Notes: generated from the sequence alone by a model not told the origin. Positions 15,530 to 21,601 are shown, numbered from the stretch's first letter. The stretch is 23,589 nt of DNA from Nitrososphaerota archaeon (GCA_027886925.1 JAPCJN010000023.1:1-23589); one strand, 5' to 3'. A program made the numbers and translations.

Positions 15530-15569
15530 GTGGTTATCAGTCCTAGAGATGTTCTAGGCCACGAACCAC
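15530..15569. repeat. Nested inverted repeat (hairpin)
   Basis: The outer arms are GTGGTT (15530-15535) and AACCAC (15564-15569). The inner arms are CCTAGA (15542-15547) and TCTAGG (15553-15558) around the loop GATGT. The inner right arm contains the in-frame TAG that closes the homing endonuclease frame on its 5' side. It could be a terminator for the HD gene or a remnant of an intron or RNA structure. Confidence 0.45.
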
Positions 15570-16013
15570 TTCCTTCTGCAAGACCGCAATCCCTTCGAAG
15601 TTGGGTGGCTTACGGGGCTAATAGATGGAGAAGGGTTCGTTCACGTCCACTATAGGAAGAACAGAGACACGACCCATCCAAGAATGAGGATATACTGCAC
15701 CACAAAAGAAATTATCTCTGAGGCATGCAGAATCTTGGGAGTAAATCCATATCCACGCAGAGACCGCGGGAAATTGCTGGGATGGTATGCTCAGGTCAGC
15801 GAACTGAAGGCCATAAGAGTTCTGCAGATAGTGGCGCCCCATCTAACCGAGCCCTCTAAGCGTTGCCGCGCGATGACGATTCTGCGTATTTTTGGAGACT
15901 CTGGAAGCATTGATGGATATCATCCGTCGGCGGAGCTCTTCAAAGATTGTCCTCCGCCAACGAGGTTGAGACGGCCAAAGGCATATAATGCAAGTGATTC
16001 TGCGGTTCAATGA
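15558..16013 (+). pseudogene. LAGLIDADG homing endonuclease, damaged or without a standard start
   Basis: The open frame reads ...NPFEVGWLTGLIDGEGFVHV..., with a clear single LAGLIDADG helix (WLTGLIDGEGF, about 15606-15638) and the catalytic acidic residues at its end. The compact fold follows: RMRIYCTTKEIISEACRILG, then LLGWYAQVSELKAIRVLQIVAPHLT, then KRCRAMTILRIF. About 150 codons fits a one-motif, homodimeric enzyme. No ATG/GTG/TTG lies between the in-frame TAG at 15555-15557 and the motif. A GTG at 15528 would work only if that TAG were absent. The first in-frame ATG (15684) falls after the motif. The C-terminal codons run through the tRNA promoter and the stop (16011-16013) directly abuts the tRNA. 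Probably a decaying gene. Confidence 0.7.
15979..15990 (+). promoter_or_regulatory. TATA box of the initiator tRNA gene
   Basis: The sequence aggcatataatg contains a good archaeal TATA element centred about 28 nt before the first base of the tRNA (16014). It lies inside the last codons of the homing endonuclease frame. Confidence 0.65.
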
Positions 16014-16032
16014 AGCGAGGTGGGGAAGCCAG

Positions 16033-16054
16033 ACCTTCCCGAACGAAGGGGCAA
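16033..16054 (+). other. Probable 22-nt non-canonical tRNA intron (D loop)
   Basis: Removing these bases restores a normal D loop (AGCCAGGGTTA) closed by GGGA/TCCC. The segment folds as CCTTC (16034-16038) with GAAGG (16045-16049) around CCGAAC. GCC (16028-16030) pairs with GGC (16050-16052), flanked by 3-nt bulges AGA and AAG. This is a relaxed bulge-helix-bulge with a 3-bp rather than 4-bp central helix. The boundary could shift by 1 nt. Confidence 0.6.
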
Positions 16055-16075
16055 GGTTATCCCGGCGGGCTCATA

Positions 16076-16090
16076 TGCTTCTGCTGAGGA
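16076..16090 (+). other. 15-nt canonical tRNA intron (position 37/38)
   Basis: A strict bulge-helix-bulge is visible. CTCA (16070-16073) pairs with TGAG (16085-16088) as the 4-bp central helix. The 5' bulge TAT is cut after A37, the inner helix is GC/GC with loop TTCT, and the 3' bulge GAA is cut before A38. Excision joins A37 to A38 and gives the 7-nt loop CTCATAA. Confidence 0.88.
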
Positions 16091-16162
16091 ACCCGCAGAG
16101 CGGTGGTTCAAATCCACCCCTCGCTACCTCATCTTGTTGTCGACGCACGCCGCACCACCAGC

Positions 16163-16176
16163 TCTCGATTTCGAGA
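16163..16176. repeat. Perfect palindrome (TCTCGA-TT-TCGAGA)
   Basis: Six-base inverted arms with a 2-nt spacer, 37 nt after the tRNA. It could be a protein-binding dyad or a small hairpin in the tRNA trailer. Confidence 0.4.
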
Positions 16177-16203
16177 CAGGTGTCGCGTAATAGATATCGC
16201 ACC

Positions 16204-16221
16204 CTGTCAATCTATTGACAG
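16204..16221. repeat. Perfect 8-bp inverted repeat (CTGTCAAT-CT-ATTGACAG)
   Basis: Eight-base arms with a 2-nt spacer. The symmetry is typical of a dimeric regulator or recombinase binding site. The loop is too short for a good RNA hairpin. Confidence 0.5.
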
Positions 16222-16236
16222 CATCCAAGCCTAAGG

Positions 16237-16255
16237 GAGGGTATGCCCCTCTTTT
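16237..16255 (+). terminator. Terminator-like hairpin with T run
   Basis: GAGGG (16237-16241) pairs with CCCTC (16247-16251) around TATGC, followed by TTTT. It could end transcription from the tRNA promoter side. Archaeal termination mainly needs the T run, so the hairpin may be incidental. Confidence 0.35.
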
Positions 16256-16355
16256 GGTGTGAAGGAGACAAACCAACTTATAGCTTGAGGAAGATACGAT
16301 TGACAAAAAGTAATCCGCTAATCCTCAAACACTTCACGAGCTGGTTGGAGTTTCA

Positions 16356-16538
16356 TTACGGAGTCCCAGAAACCTGATGAAAATGAGATTGCATTTCTGG
16401 ACGGATCTGACGAAATAAGCGCCAAGAAATTCTGGTCTGACCAATTGCTATCGAAGCCAGCGTCGTCACTATCACTACAACCAAGGCCAGTGCCGAATAG
16501 CGGGTTATGGCTGCCGACGACTGACTCTTGATATCCAT
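16356..16538 (-). CDS. Possible small membrane protein, unknown
   Basis: A 60-residue open frame with a short polar N-terminus (MDIKSQSSAAITRY), one strong hydrophobic segment (SALALVVVIVTTLASIAIG), and a basic C-terminal tail. The shape resembles small archaeal membrane or pilin-like leader proteins, but there is no clear class III prepilin site. An AT-rich stretch (catcatatcgc on the minus strand, near 16565-16575) could be its promoter. A longer frame overlaps it in another register (16318-16662) without recognisable protein character. No family was recognised, and it may not be a gene. Confidence 0.3.
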   Translation of the reverse strand: MDIKSQSSAAITRYSALALVVVIVTTLASIAIGQTRISWRLFRQIRPEMQSHFHQVSGTP

Positions 16539-16670
16539 GATACCTGGAATTCAAAAGAGATAGACCGCGATATGATGTTTCGGTCTTATGTTGGTCGATG
16601 CAACTGTGAAATGAAGAGGGCGACAAATTCTTTGAAGCCAAATGTCGACCCTCGCTATTCACATCCCTAG

Positions 16671-17006
16671 TCAGTACACGTTTACTTCTTCCGTTGTGAT
16701 CAGGCCGTTGCTCCCCACCATCCGGTGGATTTCTGGAAGTAGCTTGCCGACCTTCTCGTTGTCGGCCACCGTTTCGATTATCGTGGGAAGGTTGACCGAG
16801 AGACCCAAGACGTCGGCCCTCGCCACTCCGCGGGCCCCATAACCCCTTGCGGCGTGCGTGACCGTCGCGCCCGAAATCCCGGCCTGCTTGTAGAGCGACA
16901 GGAGGACGTCGACGAGGGGCTTCCCTTGGAAAGAGTCCCTGGCCTTGACTATGACTGTGAGCCTCAGCATCTTCCTCGGTGCCGGGAGGCTGGAGTCGTC
17001 GCCCAT
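16671..17006 (-). CDS. DUF190 (PII-like) protein, partner of CrcB
   Basis: A 111-residue protein of the DUF190 family, which has a PII-like ferredoxin fold. Typical stretches are LRLTVIVKARDSFQGKPLVDVLLSLYKQAGISGATVTHAARGYG (read in parts) and LPTIIETVADNEKVGKLLPEIHRMV. DUF190 genes are frequently next to crcB, as here, which suggests a regulatory or accessory role in fluoride export; the direct function is not established. The ATG at 17004-17006 is 8 nt after the crcB stop. A second ATG (16968-16970, MLRLTVIV) is where the fold begins and is an alternative start. Confidence 0.85.
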   Translation of the reverse strand: MGDDSSLPAPRKMLRLTVIVKARDSFQGKPLVDVLLSLYKQAGISGATVTHAARGYGARGVARADVLGLSVNLPTIIETVADNEKVGKLLPEIHRMVGSNGLITTEEVNVY

Positions 17007-17014
17007 GTGAAAAC

Positions 17015-17395
17015 CTAACCTAAACCTAGGAAGAGAGTCATGACCGCCCTTCCCAATAAGATTGCACCGAGCGATGCGCCCACATTCAGGATGATGTCGA
17101 CCATCGCGGTGGCGAGCTGACCGACGGAGATCAAGTTGACCGTCTCGAACGCGAAGGAAGACATCGTTGTGAGGGAGCCGCAGAAACCTATCCCGATCAG
17201 CAGGGTGTAGCGCTCGTCCAGGCCCAGGCTCGACACCGCTGTCGAGCTTGCCCCCAAGATGAGGCTGCCCAAGATGTTGACGACCAAGACGGAGATGGGA
17301 AGGGTGCCGATGAAAAGACTGTCGCCTGTCACCTTATAACGGAGAAACGCGCCGAGCAGCGCCCCACCCGCCAGATACAAGAGGTCGTATTTCAT
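17015..17395 (-). CDS. crcB: Fluoride exporter CrcB/FluC
   Basis: A 126-residue four-helix membrane protein that works as a dual-topology dimer and exports fluoride. Family signatures are the first helix GGALLGAFLRYKV, VNILGSLILG in helix 2, and GFCGSLTTMSSFAFE, close to the usual GFCGg.TTFStF sequence with the helix-3 break and pore phenylalanines. A fourth helix (VGASLGAILLGRAVMTLFL) closes the fold. Only one crcB copy is present, so a homodimer is expected. The start ATG (17393-17395) follows a 113-nt leader containing a long inverted repeat. DUF190 is cotranscribed downstream. Confidence 0.93.
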   Translation of the reverse strand: MKYDLLYLAGGALLGAFLRYKVTGDSLFIGTLPISVLVVNILGSLILGASSTAVSSLGLDERYTLLIGIGFCGSLTTMSSFAFETVNLISVGQLATAMVDIILNVGASLGAILLGRAVMTLFLGLG

Positions 17396-17405
17396 TCTCT
17401 TAGTT

Positions 17406-17476
17406 CCCGCTCGCTTTGTTTTCGCTATGCAGAAGCTACTGGCTCACAACGGTTTGCGAGCGACCGAGCGAGCGGG
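17406..17476 (-). promoter_or_regulatory. Inverted repeat in the crcB leader; possible RNA regulatory element
   Basis: A perfect 10-bp inverted repeat (CCCGCTCGCT at 17406-17415 and AGCGAGCGGG at 17467-17476) encloses 51 nt and ends about 11 nt before the crcB start codon. Read as minus-strand RNA it would form a long closing stem right before the start. I could not match the fluoride riboswitch (crcB motif) consensus: the GGCGAU...CGCC pseudoknot elements are missing. Confidence 0.4.
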
Positions 17477-17498
17477 CGATCATGGCGAGCTTCAACGC

Positions 17499-17516
17499 CT
17501 GGGAGGTTTCAGGCCA
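17499..17516 (-). terminator. Small hairpin at the end of tiaS
   Basis: GCCTG/CAGGC arms with an 8-nt loop span the tiaS stop codon. There is no strong T run on the minus strand, so this is a weak terminator candidate. Confidence 0.25.
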
Positions 17517-18879
17517 TAACAATCTTAAGCCTTTCTGGTGTTTCTGCGGTCTCGGCGAACCAACCCTCGACCAGGTCGTGCCCAATGAAGAGCTCGTTCC
17601 CATAGCGGATCAGCTGTTTGGTCAGGTGCCTCTGCGCACGTGGGGATGGAAGGTAGGTGCCCAGCCGGATGTCTCGCTTGATCGCTGTAGCGACCTCAGG
17701 TGGGCGTTCCCCTCGGGACGTTTTGGCACCGCATTTCCTGCACTGATACCCCTTCCCCTTCCCCTCTGATTTCATGCTCAACCTGCAGTCCCCGCAACGT
17801 GGGTTCGCCCTTGACGTCTTTTTTGAGATCGAAAGAACCTCGATTTTCTCGACGTTGATGACCTTTGGGTGCCTCGTGGATGCCCTCCTGACGCCGCCTG
17901 AGACCCTGACGACATCTCCAGGAATCAGGAAGTTGGCGACGCGCCTGAGGTCGCCTGACGGCTCGTAAACCATGCATTCCTCCACGGAGAGGTTTTCGAG
18001 GCGAAGCCCTATCACCAGGTGCCCGCCTTGGACTGGCTCCTTCGAGGCCACCTCCCCCTCTAGCCAGCCGGCACGGAATGCCGAGAGGGGCAACGACAGT
18101 CTGTCATTCAGGTGAGCGTCGGTGCATTGGTTCGTGGCGTAGATGACGTGCCCGAGCACCTCCTCACCGATGCGTATCCTTCGAAAAGCCTCCAGCACGG
18201 TCAGGGGTGAGTCCCCTCTGACGCCAAGCAACACCGGATCGGGACCCGTCGGCGCCACGAGCATCCTCCCAGACTCATGATCGTAGCTGTTGAAAGTGCG
18301 AGGAAACGTCTCAATCTCCATCCTTTTCACCGATTCGCGGTCCACGCTCCTCGTGGTTCCACAGTTCTCCGGCATTCGATAAGCAATCAACTCATAGGTG
18401 TGGTCTTCAGTCGGGTAGGGGAACCCAAGGCTCGCGACGGCTCCAACGATCCCCATCCCGTTTCCTAACTCGACGTGTCGCACCTCGGTGGCAGAGATGC
18501 CATGCAAGACGCCGCGGTCGTTCACCAATCTAGAGATTGCTCTGCCGTAGATTCGCCTGGCGAACGATCGGTCCCCTTCTGATTCAGCGCGGGTCATGAC
18601 GAGCGCAGCGTTGGCGCCGTTCTCCACGTCTGCCTCTGCTTCGAGCAGATCTTCGGCCGCCTGGAAGGCCCTCTCGCCGTCATCTGACTCGAACTCTACG
18701 CACACCGCCGCGTTTCCCCTCGTCTTGAAAGGGACGTTGGGGTTCAACCTGACCAGGCGCGGGTAAGTTGGGAACGTGCACCCGATTCTCCTAAGCTCTC
18801 TGACGACCAGGTATCCCAAGTGCGTGGTGCAGTGCCCTAGTCGGGAGTCGGTGTCGTCGAGACCTAGCAGGTGTCTCAT
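17509..18879 (-). CDS. tiaS: tRNA(Ile2) 2-agmatinylcytidine synthetase TiaS
   Basis: A 456-residue archaeal enzyme that attaches agmatine to C34 of tRNA-Ile(CAU), using ATP, so that it reads AUA instead of AUG. The N-terminal signature is HLLGLDDTDSRLGHCTTHLGYL, with the acidic GxDDTDS metal/ATP-binding motif at residues 6-12. The FLD domain follows (EVRHVELGNGMGIVGAVASLGFP), then the catalytic TCKD-like region including TYELIAYR and ATNQCTDAHL, an OB-fold domain (about 280-350), and a C-terminal zinc ribbon (CGDC...CRKCG). The length is usual. It starts at ATG 18877-18879, 10 nt after the VOC gene stop, and is likely co-transcribed with it. Confidence 0.96.
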   Translation of the reverse strand: MRHLLGLDDTDSRLGHCTTHLGYLVVRELRRIGCTFPTYPRLVRLNPNVPFKTRGNAAVCVEFESDDGERAFQAAEDLLEAEADVENGANAALVMTRAESEGDRSFARRIYGRAISRLVNDRGVLHGISATEVRHVELGNGMGIVGAVASLGFPYPTEDHTYELIAYRMPENCGTTRSVDRESVKRMEIETFPRTFNSYDHESGRMLVAPTGPDPVLLGVRGDSPLTVLEAFRRIRIGEEVLGHVIYATNQCTDAHLNDRLSLPLSAFRAGWLEGEVASKEPVQGGHLVIGLRLENLSVEECMVYEPSGDLRRVANFLIPGDVVRVSGGVRRASTRHPKVINVEKIEVLSISKKTSRANPRCGDCRLSMKSEGKGKGYQCRKCGAKTSRGERPPEVATAIKRDIRLGTYLPSPRAQRHLTKQLIRYGNELFIGHDLVEGWFAETAETPERLKIVMA

Positions 18880-18889
18880 CGAAACCTCC

Positions 18890-19273
18890 TCACTTTCCGA
18901 AGAGCTCGATGTAGATTCCGTTCGGGTCCTTGATGTAGGTCCATCGGCTGGTCTTCGTCTTCATGTCGAGCACGACCGGATAGCCCGCCTTCTCAGCGTC
19001 TGCTATGGCCTTCTTGAGGTCGTCCACCTGGAACGCGATATGGTCTAGACTTTCTCCGCTCGCGTATTTCGTGTCAAAATCACTCCCCTTCTCGTAGTAG
19101 TTCAGCTCAAGCAGATGTCCTCCTTCTTCGCTGACAAGGCCAGCCGTCTCTCCCTTGGTTTCGTCGATCTTGGATCTCCCCGTGACCTTCATCCCGAGCA
19201 CCTTCGTATAGAATTCGATCGACTTTTCGAGGTCCTTGACCCTTATCCCTGTGTAAATGAGTTTCGCCTTCAT
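18890..19273 (-). CDS. VOC-family (glyoxalase-like) protein
   Basis: A 127-residue vicinal-oxygen-chelate protein close to lactoylglutathione lyase. The two beta-alpha-beta-beta-beta modules are evident: YTGIRVKDLEKSIEFYTKVLGMKV, then LDHIAFQVDDLKKAI and YIKDPNGIYIELFG. Of the four metal ligands of glyoxalase I, E56, H78 and E123 are present, but the first His position is Y7 (YTGIRV instead of HTGIRV). The enzyme may therefore bind metal differently or act on another substrate. The start ATG is at 19271-19273; an AT-rich element (ttatctag on the minus strand, near 19304-19312) could be its promoter. It is followed after 10 nt by tiaS. Confidence 0.85.
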   Translation of the reverse strand: MKAKLIYTGIRVKDLEKSIEFYTKVLGMKVTGRSKIDETKGETAGLVSEEGGHLLELNYYEKGSDFDTKYASGESLDHIAFQVDDLKKAIADAEKAGYPVVLDMKTKTSRWTYIKDPNGIYIELFGK

Positions 19274-19547
19274 TTGTCCGCGCCTGATGACGCTTTGTCG
19301 GCGCTAGATAAGCCCGCTCTTCGGTCGTCACCCTGCGATTCTCCGCTCGATGTCCTTTTCCCAGGGTCTTTGGTCCCTTATCTGCTTGCCATCTGCCGCC
19401 CGTGAAGGGTCAATGAGTAGCTGCGACGCGTAGGAGTTAATCAAGACGAACGCAACGAGCCATTGTCGTCGCCAGGGTCCATCCCTGCCTAGGGCCGCTT
19501 TTCGATCCGTGGATGACACCTCCTCGTGAGCATCTAACTGCCCTCCC

Positions 19548-20033
19548 CTAGACCTGGTCGTCGGGAGGAAAACCCTCCTTCGCCTTGCGCAGCAGGCCTT
19601 CAAGCCAGCTCTGGTGTTGTCGACTCATGTTGCGCGGCCTCAGGAAGCTGTTCATCCGGGCCAAGAACCCGTTCTGGGTCTCTTCGGTGCGGACGTAGCA
19701 CCCGGACGCGCGTTTCTCGATTAGCCACGCGTGGTATGCCTCGATTCCTCTGGCGCGGGCGCTCCATGCGAGTCGCTCGCCAGGGAGGAACTCCTCTACC
19801 TTCGAATCGAGTCTGACCCCGAACGTCGTCCATCGGAACCTCGACCCGAGGTGCAGGTCCGGCCCTCCGTCTTCGACAGCCACATCCTTCGAATTGCCAT
19901 ACCACGTAGGCCAGAGTTCAGCACGGACGAGCCAGGCCCAGACGGCCTCCGGTGAGGCCTGCATCGCCAGCTCGTTGCGCACATGGACGCTCGAGCGTGC
20001 GGGGTCTCTATTTTCCGGCCAACGAATCAACAA
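19548..20033 (-). CDS. SRPBCC family protein (polyketide cyclase/dehydrase-like)
   Basis: A 161-residue helix-grip protein. Matching stretches are VHVRNELAMQASPEAVWAWLVRAELWPTWYGNSKDV, a classic SRPBCC opening, then LHLGSRFRWTTFGVRLDSKVEEFLPGERLAWSARARG and a C-terminal helix (SRQHQSWLEGLLRKAKEGF). It resembles activator-of-Hsp90/polyketide-cyclase-type SRPBCC proteins; the ligand is unknown. The start is TTG (20031-20033), with a TATA-like CATATAGTAG about 28-37 nt upstream on the minus strand. It is divergent from the GT39-like gene. Confidence 0.78.
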   Translation of the reverse strand: MLIRWPENRDPARSSVHVRNELAMQASPEAVWAWLVRAELWPTWYGNSKDVAVEDGGPDLHLGSRFRWTTFGVRLDSKVEEFLPGERLAWSARARGIEAYHAWLIEKRASGCYVRTEETQNGFLARMNSFLRPRNMSRQHQSWLEGLLRKAKEGFPPDDQV

Positions 20034-20060
20034 TCGTCACGTCTTCTTGATACGCTTCCA

Positions 20061-20086
20061 CTACTATATGGGATTCGTTTTTATCC
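20061..20086. promoter_or_regulatory. Divergent promoter region
   Basis: Minus-strand CATATAGTAG (20061-20070) serves the SRPBCC gene. Plus-strand cgtttttatcc (20076-20086) serves the membrane-protein gene, about 25-29 nt before ATG 20111. Both spacings fit leaderless transcripts. Confidence 0.5.
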
Positions 20087-20104
20087 GCAAAACGTCGGGC
20101 GGGG

Positions 20105-21601
20105 GTGGCCATGTCAGAATCCCTGAGATACGCGTTCTGGCATTTGAGGAAGTTCTATGGGCATTTTGGGATATTCCGACTTGGTCTCCTGATTTTTCTA
20201 TCATCGCTTCTTGTTTATTGTTTGTCTCTTAACACCGTCTGGGCAGCCGATCATCCCACAAGCTTCCTGCAGCTCGACTACGCGATCTTGTTCCACCATT
20301 CTTTTGTTCTGGGAAAACCTGGGCAATTCGTCCCCGACACGGTCGACGACTTTGTGTTCAATGGCAATTACTATAGCGCCCTAGCTCCGGGCACAGCGAT
20401 ACTTTCTCTTCCTTTCGTCTGGATGGGTTTCGCACTTGATGGCCATTACACCCAATTCGGGAACGCGCTTTTGTTCTCTGAATTCTTTGTCTCGATCTGC
20501 AGCGCTCTTGCAGTCTACCTTGTATATAGGACGAGCTTGTTGTTCTTCACACCGAGGACATCTGTCTTCCTGTCGTTCGCATACGCTTTCTCCACGACGA
20601 ATTGGCCTTTCGCCGTCTATTACTTTCAGAGCGACGTTTCCGCCTTGTTCAACTTGCTGACGGTATTTTTTGCCATCAGAATTTCCCGGTCAATCGAAGC
20701 CAGTTACCGTGAGACTATCCTGTGCGGTATCTTTGCGGGGATTTCATTGACGGTAGACTACGTCAATGCCCTGCTTGTCCCGATAGTCTTCACCTATCTC
20801 ATCTTCTCCTCAAGGGGGAGGTTGCGCTCTTCTCTCTCTTTCCTAGCTGTTTCTTGCATGGGAGCCTTGCTGATCGGCCTTTACGATTTGGTCAATTTCG
20901 GCAGCCTGTCGGTTTCAACCGAACAGGCATATCTGGTCAGCTCGACCATCTTCAGCAATTTTTCTTCGCCGCTGTTATTTGGGCTCTACCTCAATCTTCT
21001 CTCCCCGCTTAGAGGGGTGTTCTTCTACTCGCCGATTGCGGCGCTGGGACTGCTCGGAATTCTTTCCGTGCTCAAGGGGGCAAAGCACGGACCTAGGAGA
21101 GAGGCCGTTCTTTTCATAAGCTGCTTCATAGCGATTCTTGTTACTTACTCTATTTGGTATGACCCGATTGGCGGCGAGTCGTTTGGTCCGAGGTTTCTGA
21201 TCGGGGTCATCCCTTTCCTTGTGATACCCGCTGGTTTCATCGTAAGGGGCCTTGGTTTTAGGACATCCTATCTTTTCTACGCGCTTGGAGCGGTGATCAA
21301 TGGCGTCGCCGCTTTGACCAATGGCGCTTTGAGCCCTGAGAATGACATCCGGTCATATTCATTTCTCAGCCACAGTCTTCCGTTGTTTCTCAAAGGGGAT
21401 TTGGACGTGTGGTGGAATCCCTACTTTGGAGGCTTCGGCCACCTGAAGCTGATAATCCCCGCAACCCTTCTAATCGACGCGGTGCTAGCGCTGCAATTCT
21501 TCGTGATCACTACCAAATATCTAGCGACTGGCAGATCTGCAATTGCTCAAGGGCAAGGCTCGTTAGTGATCAACAGCGACGCGAGGCCCAATCAGGCATG
21601 A
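20105..21601 (+). CDS. Polytopic membrane protein, GT39/ArnT-like glycosyltransferase candidate
   Basis: A protein of about 498 residues with around ten or more hydrophobic segments. The first is at about 25-47 (LGLLIFLSSLLVYCLSLNTVW), followed by a luminal/extracellular loop rich in acidic and aromatic residues (DHPTSFLQLDYAI, then GNYYSALAPGTAIL). This layout resembles dolichol-phosphate-sugar dependent GT39/GT-C proteins, in which the first outer loop carries catalytic acidic residues, but the match is general. The start is GTG 20105 or ATG 20111; the TATA spacing slightly favours ATG 20111. It is AT-richer by eye than the neighbouring genes. No sugar-pathway neighbours are visible, so the substrate is unknown. 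Confidence 0.65.
   Translation: MAMSESLRYAFWHLRKFYGHFGIFRLGLLIFLSSLLVYCLSLNTVWAADHPTSFLQLDYAILFHHSFVLGKPGQFVPDTVDDFVFNGNYYSALAPGTAILSLPFVWMGFALDGHYTQFGNALLFSEFFVSICSALAVYLVYRTSLLFFTPRTSVFLSFAYAFSTTNWPFAVYYFQSDVSALFNLLTVFFAIRISRSIEASYRETILCGIFAGISLTVDYVNALLVPIVFTYLIFSSRGRLRSSLSFLAVSCMGALLIGLYDLVNFGSLSVSTEQAYLVSSTIFSNFSSPLLFGLYLNLLSPLRGVFFYSPIAALGLLGILSVLKGAKHGPRREAVLFISCFIAILVTYSIWYDPIGGESFGPRFLIGVIPFLVIPAGFIVRGLGFRTSYLFYALGAVINGVAALTNGALSPENDIRSYSFLSHSLPLFLKGDLDVWWNPYFGGFGHLKLIIPATLLIDAVLALQFFVITTKYLATGRSAIAQGQGSLVINSDARPNQA

Larger units (their letters stand above)
16014..16126 (+). tRNA. Initiator tRNA-Met (CAT) with two probable introns
   Basis: The acceptor strands AGCGAGG (16014-16020) and CCTCGCT (16119-16125) pair, with discriminator A16126. 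The terminal A1:U72 pair and the three G-C pairs of the anticodon stem (GGG/CCC next to the loop) mark an initiator. The D stem is GGGA (16023-16026) with TCCC (16060-16063). The anticodon stem is GCGGG (16065-16069) with CCCGC (16092-16096), loop CTCATA+A, anticodon CAT at 16072-16074. The T stem is GGTGG/CCACC with loop TTCAAAT. A 15-nt intron interrupts the anticodon loop after A37, and about 22 extra nt sit in the D loop. The CCA end is not encoded. Once both insertions are removed the cloverleaf is regular. Confidence 0.88.
16127..16670. other. Gene-poor, AT-richer segment downstream of the initiator tRNA
   Basis: About 540 nt without a convincing conserved gene. It contains palindromes at 16163-16176 and 16204-16221, a terminator-like hairpin at 16237-16255, a possible 60-residue membrane ORF on the minus strand (16356-16538), and a partial copy of the tRNA 3' end at 16639-16657. 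Base composition is visibly more AT-rich than the flanking genes. It may be a remnant of an integrated element. Confidence 0.4.

Noticed and set aside
16124..16306. 60-codon minus-strand frame overlapping the tRNA end
   Set aside because: It runs over the palindromes and into the tRNA acceptor stem, with no protein-like pattern.
16318..16662. 114-codon minus-strand frame downstream of the tRNA
   Set aside because: Ser/His-rich, with no hydrophobic core pattern or known motif. The overlapping 60-codon frame with a membrane helix is the better candidate, and that one is also weak.
17396..17508. Fluoride riboswitch (crcB motif) upstream of crcB
   Set aside because: Looked for the conserved GGCGAU...CGCC hairpin and pseudoknot partners on the minus strand and did not find them; kept only as an inverted-repeat leader.
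19328..19603. 91-codon minus-strand frame between the VOC and SRPBCC genes
   Set aside because: It overlaps the end of the SRPBCC gene, starts with an Arg-rich stretch of shadow-frame type, and shows no domain. The part from about 19330 to 19470 could be a small gene, but there is no start or promoter to support it.
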